64,000 nucleotides of DNA from RHLJ01 sp963974345 (GTDB taxonomy: Bacteria > Bacteroidota > Rhodothermia > Balneolales > Balneolaceae). Under the pieces are notes generated by a model. It ran no database searches and was not told the DNA's origin. It saw only the letters and a program-made list of their open reading frames with translations. The stretch lies in contig CAXBBW010000005.1 of NCBI GenBank assembly GCA_963974345.1, forward strand, positions 62,001 to 126,000, given 5' to 3'. This document shows positions 19,460-27,757 of this stretch, one piece after another (within the stretch, counting starts at the first letter, position 1; each line of letters starts with the position of its first letter). Both the position numbers and the translations under genes were made by a program.

Positions 19460-20941
19460 ATGGGTAAAAGTCTTTTATTTTTAGTCGCAGGATTAACCGT
19501 AATTACAGGTTATATGCAAGTCCAAAATCAGGAAAGAATGAAAACACTTCCTGAAGTTACAAGTGCTTATTATGAAGAGCAGCAAGCACGTAATATTGCT
19601 AAAAGTCTAGTCGATAATGCAATCGAGAATATGAAAGTTGATAATGACTGGAATGGTGACCTCGATATTACAGAAGTTATGAACGTAGGAGGAATGCTCA
19701 CTAAAGAGACTAATACAGTTAAAAGTATTGTGAAAACTTTACTTGGGGGTGGGCAAAAACCTGCAGGTACCCAACAAGAAGTATTAGATGAAGATGAAAT
19801 TGAAGCTGGCTTACTTGCAAATGGGCTATCAGGTACCCTTAAAAGTTTTATAAGTTCTACTCCAAATAAACCCGCGAACAATAGTGTAGGAACTTGGGAT
19901 GAATATAAAGTGCTTCTTGTGAGTACTAGTACCTATGATAATATTGAAGTAACTACTGAAGTTCTGATGCAAAGAGATTCATTTTCTAAATATTCTTATA
20001 TGACTGATTCTGAATTAAGCTCTTCAGGTAATGACATTTGGTTTATGGGTGCTGATAATATTTACGGTCCTATTCATACAAATGGTACTTTTAAAATGTC
20101 TGGTGATCCTTCTTTTTATGGGCTGATTACAAGTCCAAATGCGTGGGAAGCACATACTACTAACGGAGCTAACCCTAATTTTTACGGGGGTGAAAACTTT
20201 AATGCACCTATAAAAGATTCTCCAAACTCCTATGAATTGAACAAATTGAAAACTGCTGCTGCAACAGGTGGTATTACTTTCGATGGAGATATTGAGGTAG
20301 ATTTTTATGAAGCTGCTGATGAAGGCTTTGCAGATATAACCAAAGAAATTACAACGACATATTCTTGTGGAACTTGGTGGAACCCTAGTAGAATGTGTAC
20401 CGCAACTTCATGGGTAACTGAAACTTTGAACCTTGCTGATATTAATGGAATACTTTCTGCAGAAGGTGAAATTAAAGTGAAAGGTGTTGTAAAAGGCGCG
20501 ATAACCCTTCATTCTGAAGATAGAATTCAAATTATGGGAGATATAACCTACGCGACAGATCCTTCGGCAGATAGTTCTTCTACTGATATGTTAGGCCTTG
20601 TAAGTGAAGGAGATGTAATTGTAGACCAAAATGCTCATCAATCATCTGGAAGTACCGATTTAACTATTCAAGCTTCAATAATGGCATTAGATACTTCTTT
20701 TGAAGTTGAAAACTACTCTAGTGGAGGTCCAAAAGGTACTTTAAATTTACTTGGAGGTATAGTTCAAAAAAATAGAGGTGCTGTTGGTACATTTAATTCT
20801 AGCGGTATCGTATCTGGTTATGCTAAAAACTACCAATATGATGGAAGATTAAAAGGAACGATCCCTCCTTCTTTCCCTCGTGAAAGTGTTTTTTCTATCG
20901 TTTATTGGAAAGATGAAGTCGTAAATATATCTGGAAACTAA
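19460..20941 (+). CDS. Pilin-like protein with large polymer-like domain, set B, PilX-like position
   Basis: This 493 aa protein is the larger counterpart of the gene at 17132. It has an N-terminal helix (about 3-20), a long polar helix (EEQQARNIAKSLVDNAIENM), then a long C-terminal region with DIWFMGADNIYGPIHTNG, a stretch typical of PilX- or DUF4900-like secreted pilin relatives. A late CGTWWNPSRMC segment holds two Cys nine residues apart that could form a disulfide. The rest is rich in G, S and T, with repeated short hydrophobic strands. It is the last gene of set B and only 14 bases from the following small secreted protein. Function is inferred. Confidence 0.7.
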   Translation: MGKSLLFLVAGLTVITGYMQVQNQERMKTLPEVTSAYYEEQQARNIAKSLVDNAIENMKVDNDWNGDLDITEVMNVGGMLTKETNTVKSIVKTLLGGGQKPAGTQQEVLDEDEIEAGLLANGLSGTLKSFISSTPNKPANNSVGTWDEYKVLLVSTSTYDNIEVTTEVLMQRDSFSKYSYMTDSELSSSGNDIWFMGADNIYGPIHTNGTFKMSGDPSFYGLITSPNAWEAHTTNGANPNFYGGENFNAPIKDSPNSYELNKLKTAAATGGITFDGDIEVDFYEAADEGFADITKEITTTYSCGTWWNPSRMCTATSWVTETLNLADINGILSAEGEIKVKGVVKGAITLHSEDRIQIMGDITYATDPSADSSSTDMLGLVSEGDVIVDQNAHQSSGSTDLTIQASIMALDTSFEVENYSSGGPKGTLNLLGGIVQKNRGAVGTFNSSGIVSGYAKNYQYDGRLKGTIPPSFPRESVFSIVYWKDEVVNISGN

Positions 20942-20955
20942 CTACGTATTTTCAA

Positions 20956-21345
20956 ATGCAATTGTATAAATTTTATCTTTTTTTAGGTGCTTTTCTTCTA
21001 ATAACAAGTTCAATATTTGCTCAAAAGGTTACTTTTAATGTGAACTTAAAGCCACAACTTGAAGATAGTACATTCATCCCTGGTAGAGATCAATTAACGC
21101 TTGTAGGTAGTGTTACTCCAATAAATACTGCAACTCCTTACTTTTTAACAGATCAAGAACCGATCGATAGTGTATACAGCGTTTCGATTAACTTCTCACC
21201 CAGATTTAGAAATCAAACCATTACGTATAATTTTGAGATGACGGTTAACTATCGAAAATTAACAGAGAATCTCCAACGTCAGCTCCTAATTCAACAAGGT
21301 GACGTTGAATTAGACCCCCTCTATTTTAATGCCTTTGCTTGGTAA
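20956..21345 (+). CDS. Small secreted protein, CBM20-like beta-sandwich start
   Basis: This 129 aa protein has a clear signal peptide (hydrophobic FYLFLGAFLLITSSIF, AQ cleavage at about residue 22). The mature part begins VTFNVNLKPQLEDSTFIPG, then DQLTLVGSVTPIN. That resembles the first strands of starch-binding-like beta-sandwich domains found in secreted Bacteroidota proteins, but the usual tryptophans are absent and I would not predict glycan binding. It follows set B by 14 bases, so it is probably cotranscribed. It may be a periplasmic or surface partner of the pilin-like or fimbrial proteins. I do not recognise a precise family. Confidence 0.7.
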   Translation: MQLYKFYLFLGAFLLITSSIFAQKVTFNVNLKPQLEDSTFIPGRDQLTLVGSVTPINTATPYFLTDQEPIDSVYSVSINFSPRFRNQTITYNFEMTVNYRKLTENLQRQLLIQQGDVELDPLYFNAFAW

Positions 21346-21354
21346 ATACTACTT

Positions 21355-21408
21355 ACTTTTTAGCCCATTACAATTTGTTAATTAAGAAACATTAACTGGC
21401 TAAAAAGT
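21355..21408 (+). other. Intergenic inverted repeat before fimbrial subunit genes
   Basis: Perfect 11-base arms (21355-21365 and 21398-21408; ACTTTTTAGCC / GGCTAAAAAGT) enclose a 32-base loop that contains a second stem, GTTAAT/ATTAAC. No T-run follows, so it is not a standard terminator. It could be an mRNA processing or attenuation structure, or an operator, between the pilin-like set and the fimbrial subunit genes. Confidence 0.45.
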
Positions 21409-21453
21409 GTTAGATATATAATCTTATCACTATACATTTCTTTAATCCTCTAT

Positions 21454-21960
21454 ATGTTTATGAAAAGATTTGCAGCTATTTTACTTTTTTTATTTACACA
21501 CTCATTCATCGCAAATGCACAGATTAATGAGAATATAGATGCTAATATTATCATTACTGCAAACGTAATTCAATCTATTGAGTTAATCACAGTTAATTCA
21601 ATTTCTTTTGGTAATGCGCAGCCTGGTCAATCTACAATCTATATTAATCCATTAAGCGATATAAATGCTGGCTACATGATTGCGGTTGGTACTCCAGATG
21701 TTGAATTCAGATTAGACTATGAGCCGGTAAAAACATTATCACGAATAGATGGACCAGGGTCACTATCTTTCCAATATGAGATTTCTGCTAATGATATTGA
21801 AGATCAATCTAGTTCTGAAGTAATGGATTTAGAAAATAGAAGTGTTAGATTCAATACAGAGGGGCGCTATTATTTCTGGGTAGGTGGGAGAGTTAATCTT
21901 ACTAATGCTCAACCCGGAAATTATGAGGGTGACTTCACAATTGAGATAGACTATATTTAA
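21454..21960 (+). CDS. DUF4402-like fimbrial subunit (minor)
   Basis: This 168 aa secreted protein has a signal peptide (FAAILLFLFTHSFIANAQ); ATG 21460 is an alternative start two codons in. The mature part has ANIIITANVIQSIELITV, then ISFGNAQPG, and ends GRYYFWVGGRVNLTNAQPG...YEGDFTIEIDY. That is the layout of DUF4402 proteins: a strand-rich Ig-like fold, the xxFGxxxPG motif, and a terminal VGGxLN...GxYxGxFTVxVxY. DUF4402 proteins are often found beside chaperone-usher genes and are probably pilin-like. It is followed one base later by the next subunit gene. Confidence 0.78.
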   Translation: MFMKRFAAILLFLFTHSFIANAQINENIDANIIITANVIQSIELITVNSISFGNAQPGQSTIYINPLSDINAGYMIAVGTPDVEFRLDYEPVKTLSRIDGPGSLSFQYEISANDIEDQSSSEVMDLENRSVRFNTEGRYYFWVGGRVNLTNAQPGNYEGDFTIEIDYI

Positions 21961-21961
21961 A

Positions 21962-22552
21962 ATGATCAATCAGATCAAAAAATATCTTTTTTTTTTGATT
22001 CTTCCATTATGGATGAATGGGAATGTAATAGCTCAAATTAATTTTGGCAATTATAGTAGTAAATATACTGTGTCTGCAACTTCTACTACCAGTTCAATTG
22101 TTCTAGGAGATGTTATTCAAGGGCAAGGAAATATAAACATCCCCATTGAAAGTGCTGGAATTGTAGAAATAGTTGGAGTAAAATATCTGGATGTTATTGT
22201 TACAATTATGGCAGATCAAGGTTTAGTAGTTCAAGAGGCATGTACACCAACTGCATACATAGTATGCGACATTCCCTATACTTTACAAGCAGCTTATGTT
22301 AATAGAGGTACTAATAATATCAATCAAGCTGTAAATATAGATGTAAGTGCAAATACTGCATCTGTAGTAATACCAATTAAGTATAGAGGAAATGCACCGC
22401 CAGGGCCACCTCCTACCCCTGTATATGAAGGATATAACCCTGCAATATTTAATGAAACTGCCTATATATATATATATGGTTCAATAGATGTTGGGTTTGC
22501 ACGGGCGGGCGACTATAAAGCTACCATAACGGTAAGTGTAAATTATGATTAA
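21962..22552 (+). CDS. Fimbrial-subunit-like secreted protein with homopolymer and TA tracts
   Basis: This 196 aa protein has a signal peptide (LFFLILPLWMNGNVIAQ). The mature domain is beta-rich with two Cys (about 91 and 99) that may form a disulfide, and it ends RAGDYKATITVSVNYD, the same ending style as its DUF4402-like neighbours. A run of ten T (21987-21996) lies inside the signal-peptide coding region and a (TA)7 tract lies at 22463-22476; both are potential slippage sites. It starts one base after the previous stop and overlaps the next gene by 8 bases, so the three genes are translationally coupled. I infer a minor subunit or tip protein. Confidence 0.72.
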   Translation: MINQIKKYLFFLILPLWMNGNVIAQINFGNYSSKYTVSATSTTSSIVLGDVIQGQGNINIPIESAGIVEIVGVKYLDVIVTIMADQGLVVQEACTPTAYIVCDIPYTLQAAYVNRGTNNINQAVNIDVSANTASVVIPIKYRGNAPPGPPPTPVYEGYNPAIFNETAYIYIYGSIDVGFARAGDYKATITVSVNYD

Positions 22553-23081
22553 AATCAGTAATCAATACTTTTTGATCTTATGCTTAGCTATTATTTCTCT
22601 TTCCTCTACTGCTAATGCTCAATTCCTGAGTCTTCAACTCAAAATTGAACCAGAGCTATCTACGACTGTTGAGCAAGAACTATCATTTGGTACTCTTGTA
22701 TCTAATTCTGGAGAGAAGAATATTAATCTTGGAGACTTAAATACTGGTATTTTTGTTATCAGATCTTATTACACCCAAAATTTATTTCTAAGTCTCACCT
22801 ATCCAGAGTCACTTAGGCATATTAATCCTGCTATAAATGAAGAAATACCTGTGTCTTTAAGTATTGCATATAATAACTCCTTAAATAAATCACCAAGAGG
22901 AGCCATATTATTGCCACAAAACAAAGGTAATGTCTCTGTAATTGATCGATTAGAGATTTCTGGTGTCCCCAAGGAAATATGGAGTGAACTCTATATTTAT
23001 GTATTCGGAACTATTGATGTAGGAAATATCCCGACTGGGGAATATGCTGGAGAAGTTACTTTATATATTGAATACGACTAA
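22545..23081 (+). CDS. Fimbrial-subunit-like secreted protein
   Basis: This 178 aa protein has a signal peptide (ILCLAIISLSSTANAQ). The mature part starts with LSLQLKIEPELSTTVEQELSFGTLVSNSGE, again the xxFGxxxxxxG pattern of DUF4402-like subunits, and ends IPTGEYAGEVTLYIEYD like its neighbours. Its start overlaps the stop of the previous gene by 8 bases (ATGATTAA). No catalytic residue is seen. It is probably the third minor subunit of a chaperone-usher-like fibre. The exact role (tip, adapter or anchor) cannot be read from sequence. Confidence 0.75.
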   Translation: MIKISNQYFLILCLAIISLSSTANAQFLSLQLKIEPELSTTVEQELSFGTLVSNSGEKNINLGDLNTGIFVIRSYYTQNLFLSLTYPESLRHINPAINEEIPVSLSIAYNNSLNKSPRGAILLPQNKGNVSVIDRLEISGVPKEIWSELYIYVFGTIDVGNIPTGEYAGEVTLYIEYD

Positions 23082-23131
23082 TGAATTCTCCATTAACCTT
23101 TTCTTAGAGAATCTTAATTAAGAGTATCTAA

Positions 23132-23163
23132 CTTGGAACACACTCAATGTTTGAATAATTTTG
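23132..23163 (+). promoter_or_regulatory. Possible Bacteroidota-type promoter for the main subunit gene
   Basis: TAATTTTG at 23156-23163 fits the -7 consensus TAnnTTTG, and a TTG at 23133-23135 lies 20 bases upstream at the -33 position. They are 36 bases before the chosen ATG at 23199, in a 117-base gap before what looks like the most abundant subunit. The match is by eye only. Confidence 0.35.
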
Positions 23164-23198
23164 TTTTAGAAACAACCTCAAAAATTAATTTCAATACC

Positions 23199-23720
23199 AT
23201 GAAAAATTTAAAAACCCTTTTAGCCCTTTTCGTAGTTTCAGCTGTTTTAACTTCTGGAGCTTTTGCTCAAGATAATGATGACGTAGAAATTTCTGCTACT
23301 ATATTAAGCGCACTTACTGTTACAACATCTGCTGATATTGCTTTCGGTAACGTTGATAACAATACCGACGCTTTTGTTCAGGCAAATGCGAACGATGCTG
23401 CTTCTTCAAATGCAACTGCTCCTTCTGCTGGTCAAGTAGACATTAGTGGCGCGGCTAACAACGCTGCTTTAGTTGTTAGCTGGACTGAAACTCCTCAACT
23501 TGAAGAAACTACTAATAACAATTTATTAGATTTTACTCCTAGTGTTTGGTTTGATGCTCTTGAGCTTACTACTTTTGGTGGATCAAATATCACTCTTACT
23601 GGAACTACTGGTTCTATCGATATTGGTGGAAATCTTGGTTCAGCAGGTCAACCAGCGGGAACTTATGTATCAGATGCATCATTCGGTACAGCTCTTGTAG
23701 TTACTGTTGATTATCAATAA
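23199..23720 (+). CDS. DUF4402 major fimbrial subunit candidate
   Basis: I choose ATG 23199 over TTG 23133 because it directly begins a standard signal peptide (MKNLKTLLALFVVSAVLTSGAFAQ). The 173 aa product then has DVEISATILSALTVTTSADI and IAFGNVDNN, and ends PAGTYVSDASFGTALVVTVDYQ, a clear DUF4402 pattern. Its composition (rich in A, T, N and S, almost no charged residues, no Cys) suits a polymerising subunit. It has its own candidate promoter and a strong terminator directly downstream, which would let it be made in excess over the chaperone and usher. It is the best candidate for the shaft of a fibre. Confidence 0.82.
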   Translation: MKNLKTLLALFVVSAVLTSGAFAQDNDDVEISATILSALTVTTSADIAFGNVDNNTDAFVQANANDAASSNATAPSAGQVDISGAANNAALVVSWTETPQLEETTNNNLLDFTPSVWFDALELTTFGGSNITLTGTTGSIDIGGNLGSAGQPAGTYVSDASFGTALVVTVDYQ

Positions 23721-23737
23721 GAACAACTGAAATTCTT

Positions 23738-23773
23738 AAAGTCTCACGGAAGTTTTCGTGAGACTTTTTTTTT
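23738..23773 (+). terminator. Strong intrinsic terminator after the DUF4402 subunit
   Basis: Perfect 11-base stem AAAGTCTCACG / CGTGAGACTTT with an 8-base loop, followed by a run of T. It separates the abundant-subunit gene from the chaperone, usher and motor genes, consistent with differential expression. Confidence 0.92.
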
Positions 23774-23873
23774 GTAAAATGATACTTATTTTGAATAGGC
23801 TCAAAATTTTAATTATTGAACAACTTTCATGCTTTTTAATTAAGTTCAAAAACTTCGAAATAAATCATCTACA

Positions 23874-24707
23874 ATGAAAAAGTATATATTTTTAATTCTT
23901 GTCCTAGGCTTTATATATAATGGCAAAGCCTTAGCTCAATTAAGTATTGCCCCAACCAATCTATTTATTGACAGCAATACCAGATTTGGAACCTATATGG
24001 TTATCAATGGATCAAATAAAGCCCAAGAGGTTTCAATAGAATTCTTCTTTGGATATAGTGATTCAGACGAAAATGGGAATCGGGTACTTGTTGATGATGA
24101 TTCCGTAAATGCAGCTAGGTACTCCATTGCAGATAAGATTAGAGCATTTCCCCAAAATTTCACGCTTGCTCCTAATCAACGTCAAATTGTTAGATTAAGA
24201 GTAAATGCAGAAAATAATATTCCTGATGGAACTTATTGGGCAAGAATACGAACTGCTTCTTCACCTGAGACTCCCCCACTTGAACTCCAAGCCACAGATG
24301 TAGTTTCAGCTCGTTTAGGTATTACCATAGAACAAGTTACAGGTATCTTTTACAAGAAAGGACAATTAAGTACAGGAATAGAAATTCAACAAATTCGAAC
24401 AGATCTGCAGGAAGACACAAATATACTTGTAGTACGTTCTGAGTATTTAAAAACCGGTAATTCACCCTTCCTTGGAACTATTACAACTACATTAGTTAAT
24501 GCATCAGGATCTGTTGTAAGAGAAGGAAGTGTTTCAACTTCCGTGTATTTTGATGGAGTTCATAAGCAAGAGCTCTCTTTGGAAGACATCCCTAGTGGAA
24601 ATTATACGGTTAATGTGTCTTTTGAAACAAGTAGAACAGATGTTTCAGCTGCAGATTTAATTCAAATGCCAAAAGTAACTGAATCAACTTCATATATTAT
24701 AAGGTGA
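23874..24707 (+). CDS. PapD-like periplasmic pilus chaperone
   Basis: This 277 aa protein has a signal peptide (IFLILVLGFIYNGKALAQ). It opens LSIAPTNLFIDSNTRFGTYMVINGS, the N-terminal strand of PapD/FimC-type Ig domains, and contains FPQNFTLAPNQRQIVRLRV, matching the chaperone segment P-x-x-x-x-L-x-P-G-Q-x-Q-x-V-R-x-x. The family stabilises fimbrial subunits in the periplasm by donor-strand complementation and hands them to an outer-membrane usher. The usher gene follows with a GTGA overlap, so the two are translationally coupled. It is slightly longer than typical chaperones. The divergence from enteric chaperones is large, so partner specificity cannot be stated. Confidence 0.82.
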   Translation: MKKYIFLILVLGFIYNGKALAQLSIAPTNLFIDSNTRFGTYMVINGSNKAQEVSIEFFFGYSDSDENGNRVLVDDDSVNAARYSIADKIRAFPQNFTLAPNQRQIVRLRVNAENNIPDGTYWARIRTASSPETPPLELQATDVVSARLGITIEQVTGIFYKKGQLSTGIEIQQIRTDLQEDTNILVVRSEYLKTGNSPFLGTITTTLVNASGSVVREGSVSTSVYFDGVHKQELSLEDIPSGNYTVNVSFETSRTDVSAADLIQMPKVTESTSYIIR

Positions 24708-27691
24708 AATGTAAGTGTTTAAATGTATTTATCCATTTAACTACTATTCTTTTTATAGTCTTTTTTCCTGCAAATTCTATTGCACAAAATAACGACGAAG
24801 GGATAGAAGTTTATCTATCCTTTCGGCATAGAGGTATAATTAATACTACTGTTGTAGCCTATTATAAAAATGATACCTTTTACCTTCCGATTGATGAGAT
24901 TTTCTCTGTATTACAGCTCGATGTAAATACAACTGGTATAACAGTTTCCGGTAAATTTTCTACAGATCAAATTGAGTATAAAATAGATTTGGAGAAAAAA
25001 ATGATCTCATTTGGTGATGAGAAAACTCCATTATCACAAAATGATTATTTAATCAAAGAACTTGACAATTATTTATTACCAGAAGTATTTGATAAAATCT
25101 TTGATCTTCAATTTAGTGTAGACTTTAATAATCTAACTCTTGAACTAGTAACATTTCAGGAAATTCCTATTGTTCAAAGTATGATACGTAATCAAAAAAG
25201 GCGTATTTCTACCGAAAATAGAGGCGAGATAAGTTACTACCCACTTCGAACAGGAAGAGAGCCTCGTTTTATTAATGGTGGCTTTGTTGATTATTCCCTT
25301 TCTACTTTTTTGAGTAATGATCAATTCTCTTATTCTTTTAGTAACGCAATTGGTTTACAACTTGCCGGAGGTGATCTTGGAGGTACATTTTTTGGGACCA
25401 AATCTGAGAATTACACCAATTTCTCTTCAAATAATCTTCGTTGGAGATATGTATTAAAAAATAATGCGCTAATTAGTAAAATTTTTGTAGGGCAATCTAC
25501 TACTGATGGTGTTTTAAATAGCGCATATACAGGTATCAAATTAACAAATGAACCTGTGGTAACTCAGAAATTGTTTGATGAGTATGAAATAAAAGGAAAT
25601 ACAATACCTGAATCTGAAATAGAAGTTTTTCTAAATAATACACTTATTGACTTTGCGAAAGCAGATGAAGTAGGTAACTATCGATTTATTGCCCCTCTCT
25701 ATTACGGTTCTTCTAATATAGATTTAAAAATATACGGTCCTACTGGACAAGTGATAGAAAGAACATCTAGGTTACAAGTACCATTCAGTTTTACCCCAAA
25801 AGGCACCCTCATTTATAAATTTAACGCAGGTGTACTTGACCAACCAATAATTGGAAATGTAGAAAATCTAAGCACAATTCAAGGAAATGCTTCTTATGGG
25901 CTTTCAAATTGGCTTTCTACAAAAGTAGGATTTGAATATTATGAATCTCAAAGTTCTACACTAACAACTTCTCTTTCTGCTAGACTTCTAACAAGTTATA
26001 TTGTAACCCTAGAAAATGTACTCGATAGTTACTTTCGTTCTACATTAAATGCAATTTACCCTAACTCTACAAGCATAAATTTTAGTTATACAGATTATGC
26101 TAACGATAGAGGAATTTTTAATACTTCAGGAAACGATAAACAAATTGTTACTAGTATTTTTTACCCATTATTAATACTAAAGAAAATTCCTATAAATATT
26201 AGAAGTTCTGCCTTTACTAGGTTCAGAGACGAATCAAGCTTTACCACATTTAGAGTGGATCTTGGTACTAGGATAAAGAAACTAAATTTTCGGGTTGGGT
26301 ATAGTGATCGGATTATTGATACCTTTAACCCTTTAAACTCAACTCCTTCTTCTTTTTTAGAGAGCTCGTTAACTTATAATGTAGATCGTGGTCAAAACAT
26401 ACCTAAGCTTTTAAGAGGAGCATTTTTAAGGTCGCAATTTAAGTACCAACCAAGCCAAAATGCTTTACTGTCTGCTGAATTTCTTGTCGCACGAAGTATT
26501 ACTAAAAAAGGACGTTTCCAAATATCCTTTGGTCGAAATTTTGCAGCGGAATACAATACCATTAGATTTAATTTTGTTTTTGATCTAAATAAAGTCAGAA
26601 CAAATACAACTATGACTTCAATACGAAACTCCTACACTACGACGCAAAATGTAAGGGGTTCAATAGGATATGATACTAATTATAATAACTTTTTATTCAC
26701 CAGTAGAGATCAGGTTGGAAAATCAGGTGCCGCAATTAGCTTATTTATCGACAATAATAATAATAATAAGCTTGATGAAGGAGACGAGAAAATTGAAAAA
26801 GGGACACTTAGAATCGGAAAAAGTGGTTCTTCATCAATTGTAAAAAATGGCGTTCTCTATTACACTCAAATGCAATCGTATAACCAGTATAATATGGAGC
26901 TTAACACAGGATCTATAAGTAATCCGATGCTTGCTCCAGAAGTTGAAAAATTTTCTGTCATCACCGATCCTAATTCATTCAAAAAAATTGAACTTCCTTT
27001 TTATATGTCAGGTGTGATTGATGGTGTAGTAGAACGGGAATTAATTAACGGAAATAAAACTGGAATTGGTGGCCTTAAGGTTAATATAATTAACACTTCA
27101 ACGAATGAACTAAAAGAAATTAGAACATATTCTAACGGTGGCTATTATGACTACCCAGTTCGTCCAGGTAATTATACAGCCTATATTGACAACGATCAGT
27201 TAACACTTCTCAACAGTAAATCAAAACCTGAGAAAATTGATTTTACAGTACAAGCAATCAAAGAAGGTGATTTCATTGATGGGTTAAATTTTCTTTTAGT
27301 ACCTAAAGATGCTCCCGATGAAATTATTCCGACCGAAGACACTGAAATTACTCTTTCACAAGTCACAGATGATATAAAAAATGATGCTGAAATTTACATG
27401 CTTGAAGAACAATTAACAGAGAATGTAACTTTAGCTCTCAGGATGCTTATCCTTGCCCAAAATGCATTCTATAATAAAGATATTAATGGAGCATTGGCTA
27501 ATATAGATCAATCATTAGAATTCTTTAAAACTGCTCAAGGATATGCTTTAAAGGGAAGTATACTGTATTTTAAGGGTGATAAAGTTGAGGCTGTAAAAAG
27601 CTGGCGAATGGCTTTGCGATATGACCCCGATATAAACATTCCAACCTTGGAAGAACTTGATTCGAAGGTAACAGTTAGTAATTCAGAATAA
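24704..27691 (+). CDS. Divergent outer-membrane usher with C-terminal TPR
   Basis: The GTG start overlaps the chaperone stop (GTGA). The 995 aa protein has a signal peptide (LTTILFIVFFPANSIAQ). An N-terminal domain is followed by a plug-like region about 270-355 (VFVGQSTTDGV, SEIEVFLNNTLIDFAKADEVGNY, IYGPTGQVIERTSRLQVP) that matches usher plug and middle segments. A long beta-barrel of amphipathic strands follows. About 765-865 is a carboxypeptidase-regulatory-like Ig domain. About 905-985 is a TPR-type helical repeat not expected in ushers, related to the TPR of the lipoprotein at 29526. The role is inferred: an outer-membrane channel for fibre subunits whose TPR tail may dock to a periplasmic partner. 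The gene lies 66 bases before the FliF-FliG fusion. Confidence 0.8.
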   Translation: MKCKCLNVFIHLTTILFIVFFPANSIAQNNDEGIEVYLSFRHRGIINTTVVAYYKNDTFYLPIDEIFSVLQLDVNTTGITVSGKFSTDQIEYKIDLEKKMISFGDEKTPLSQNDYLIKELDNYLLPEVFDKIFDLQFSVDFNNLTLELVTFQEIPIVQSMIRNQKRRISTENRGEISYYPLRTGREPRFINGGFVDYSLSTFLSNDQFSYSFSNAIGLQLAGGDLGGTFFGTKSENYTNFSSNNLRWRYVLKNNALISKIFVGQSTTDGVLNSAYTGIKLTNEPVVTQKLFDEYEIKGNTIPESEIEVFLNNTLIDFAKADEVGNYRFIAPLYYGSSNIDLKIYGPTGQVIERTSRLQVPFSFTPKGTLIYKFNAGVLDQPIIGNVENLSTIQGNASYGLSNWLSTKVGFEYYESQSSTLTTSLSARLLTSYIVTLENVLDSYFRSTLNAIYPNSTSINFSYTDYANDRGIFNTSGNDKQIVTSIFYPLLILKKIPINIRSSAFTRFRDESSFTTFRVDLGTRIKKLNFRVGYSDRIIDTFNPLNSTPSSFLESSLTYNVDRGQNIPKLLRGAFLRSQFKYQPSQNALLSAEFLVARSITKKGRFQISFGRNFAAEYNTIRFNFVFDLNKVRTNTTMTSIRNSYTTTQNVRGSIGYDTNYNNFLFTSRDQVGKSGAAISLFIDNNNNNKLDEGDEKIEKGTLRIGKSGSSSIVKNGVLYYTQMQSYNQYNMELNTGSISNPMLAPEVEKFSVITDPNSFKKIELPFYMSGVIDGVVERELINGNKTGIGGLKVNIINTSTNELKEIRTYSNGGYYDYPVRPGNYTAYIDNDQLTLLNSKSKPEKIDFTVQAIKEGDFIDGLNFLLVPKDAPDEIIPTEDTEITLSQVTDDIKNDAEIYMLEEQLTENVTLALRMLILAQNAFYNKDINGALANIDQSLEFFKTAQGYALKGSILYFKGDKVEAVKSWRMALRYDPDINIPTLEELDSKVTVSNSE

Positions 27692-27757
27692 AAATAACAT
27701 TAAGTAATAAACGAATTTAATGCCTACAAAGCCTAGATAGGAATACTCAACAATTTT

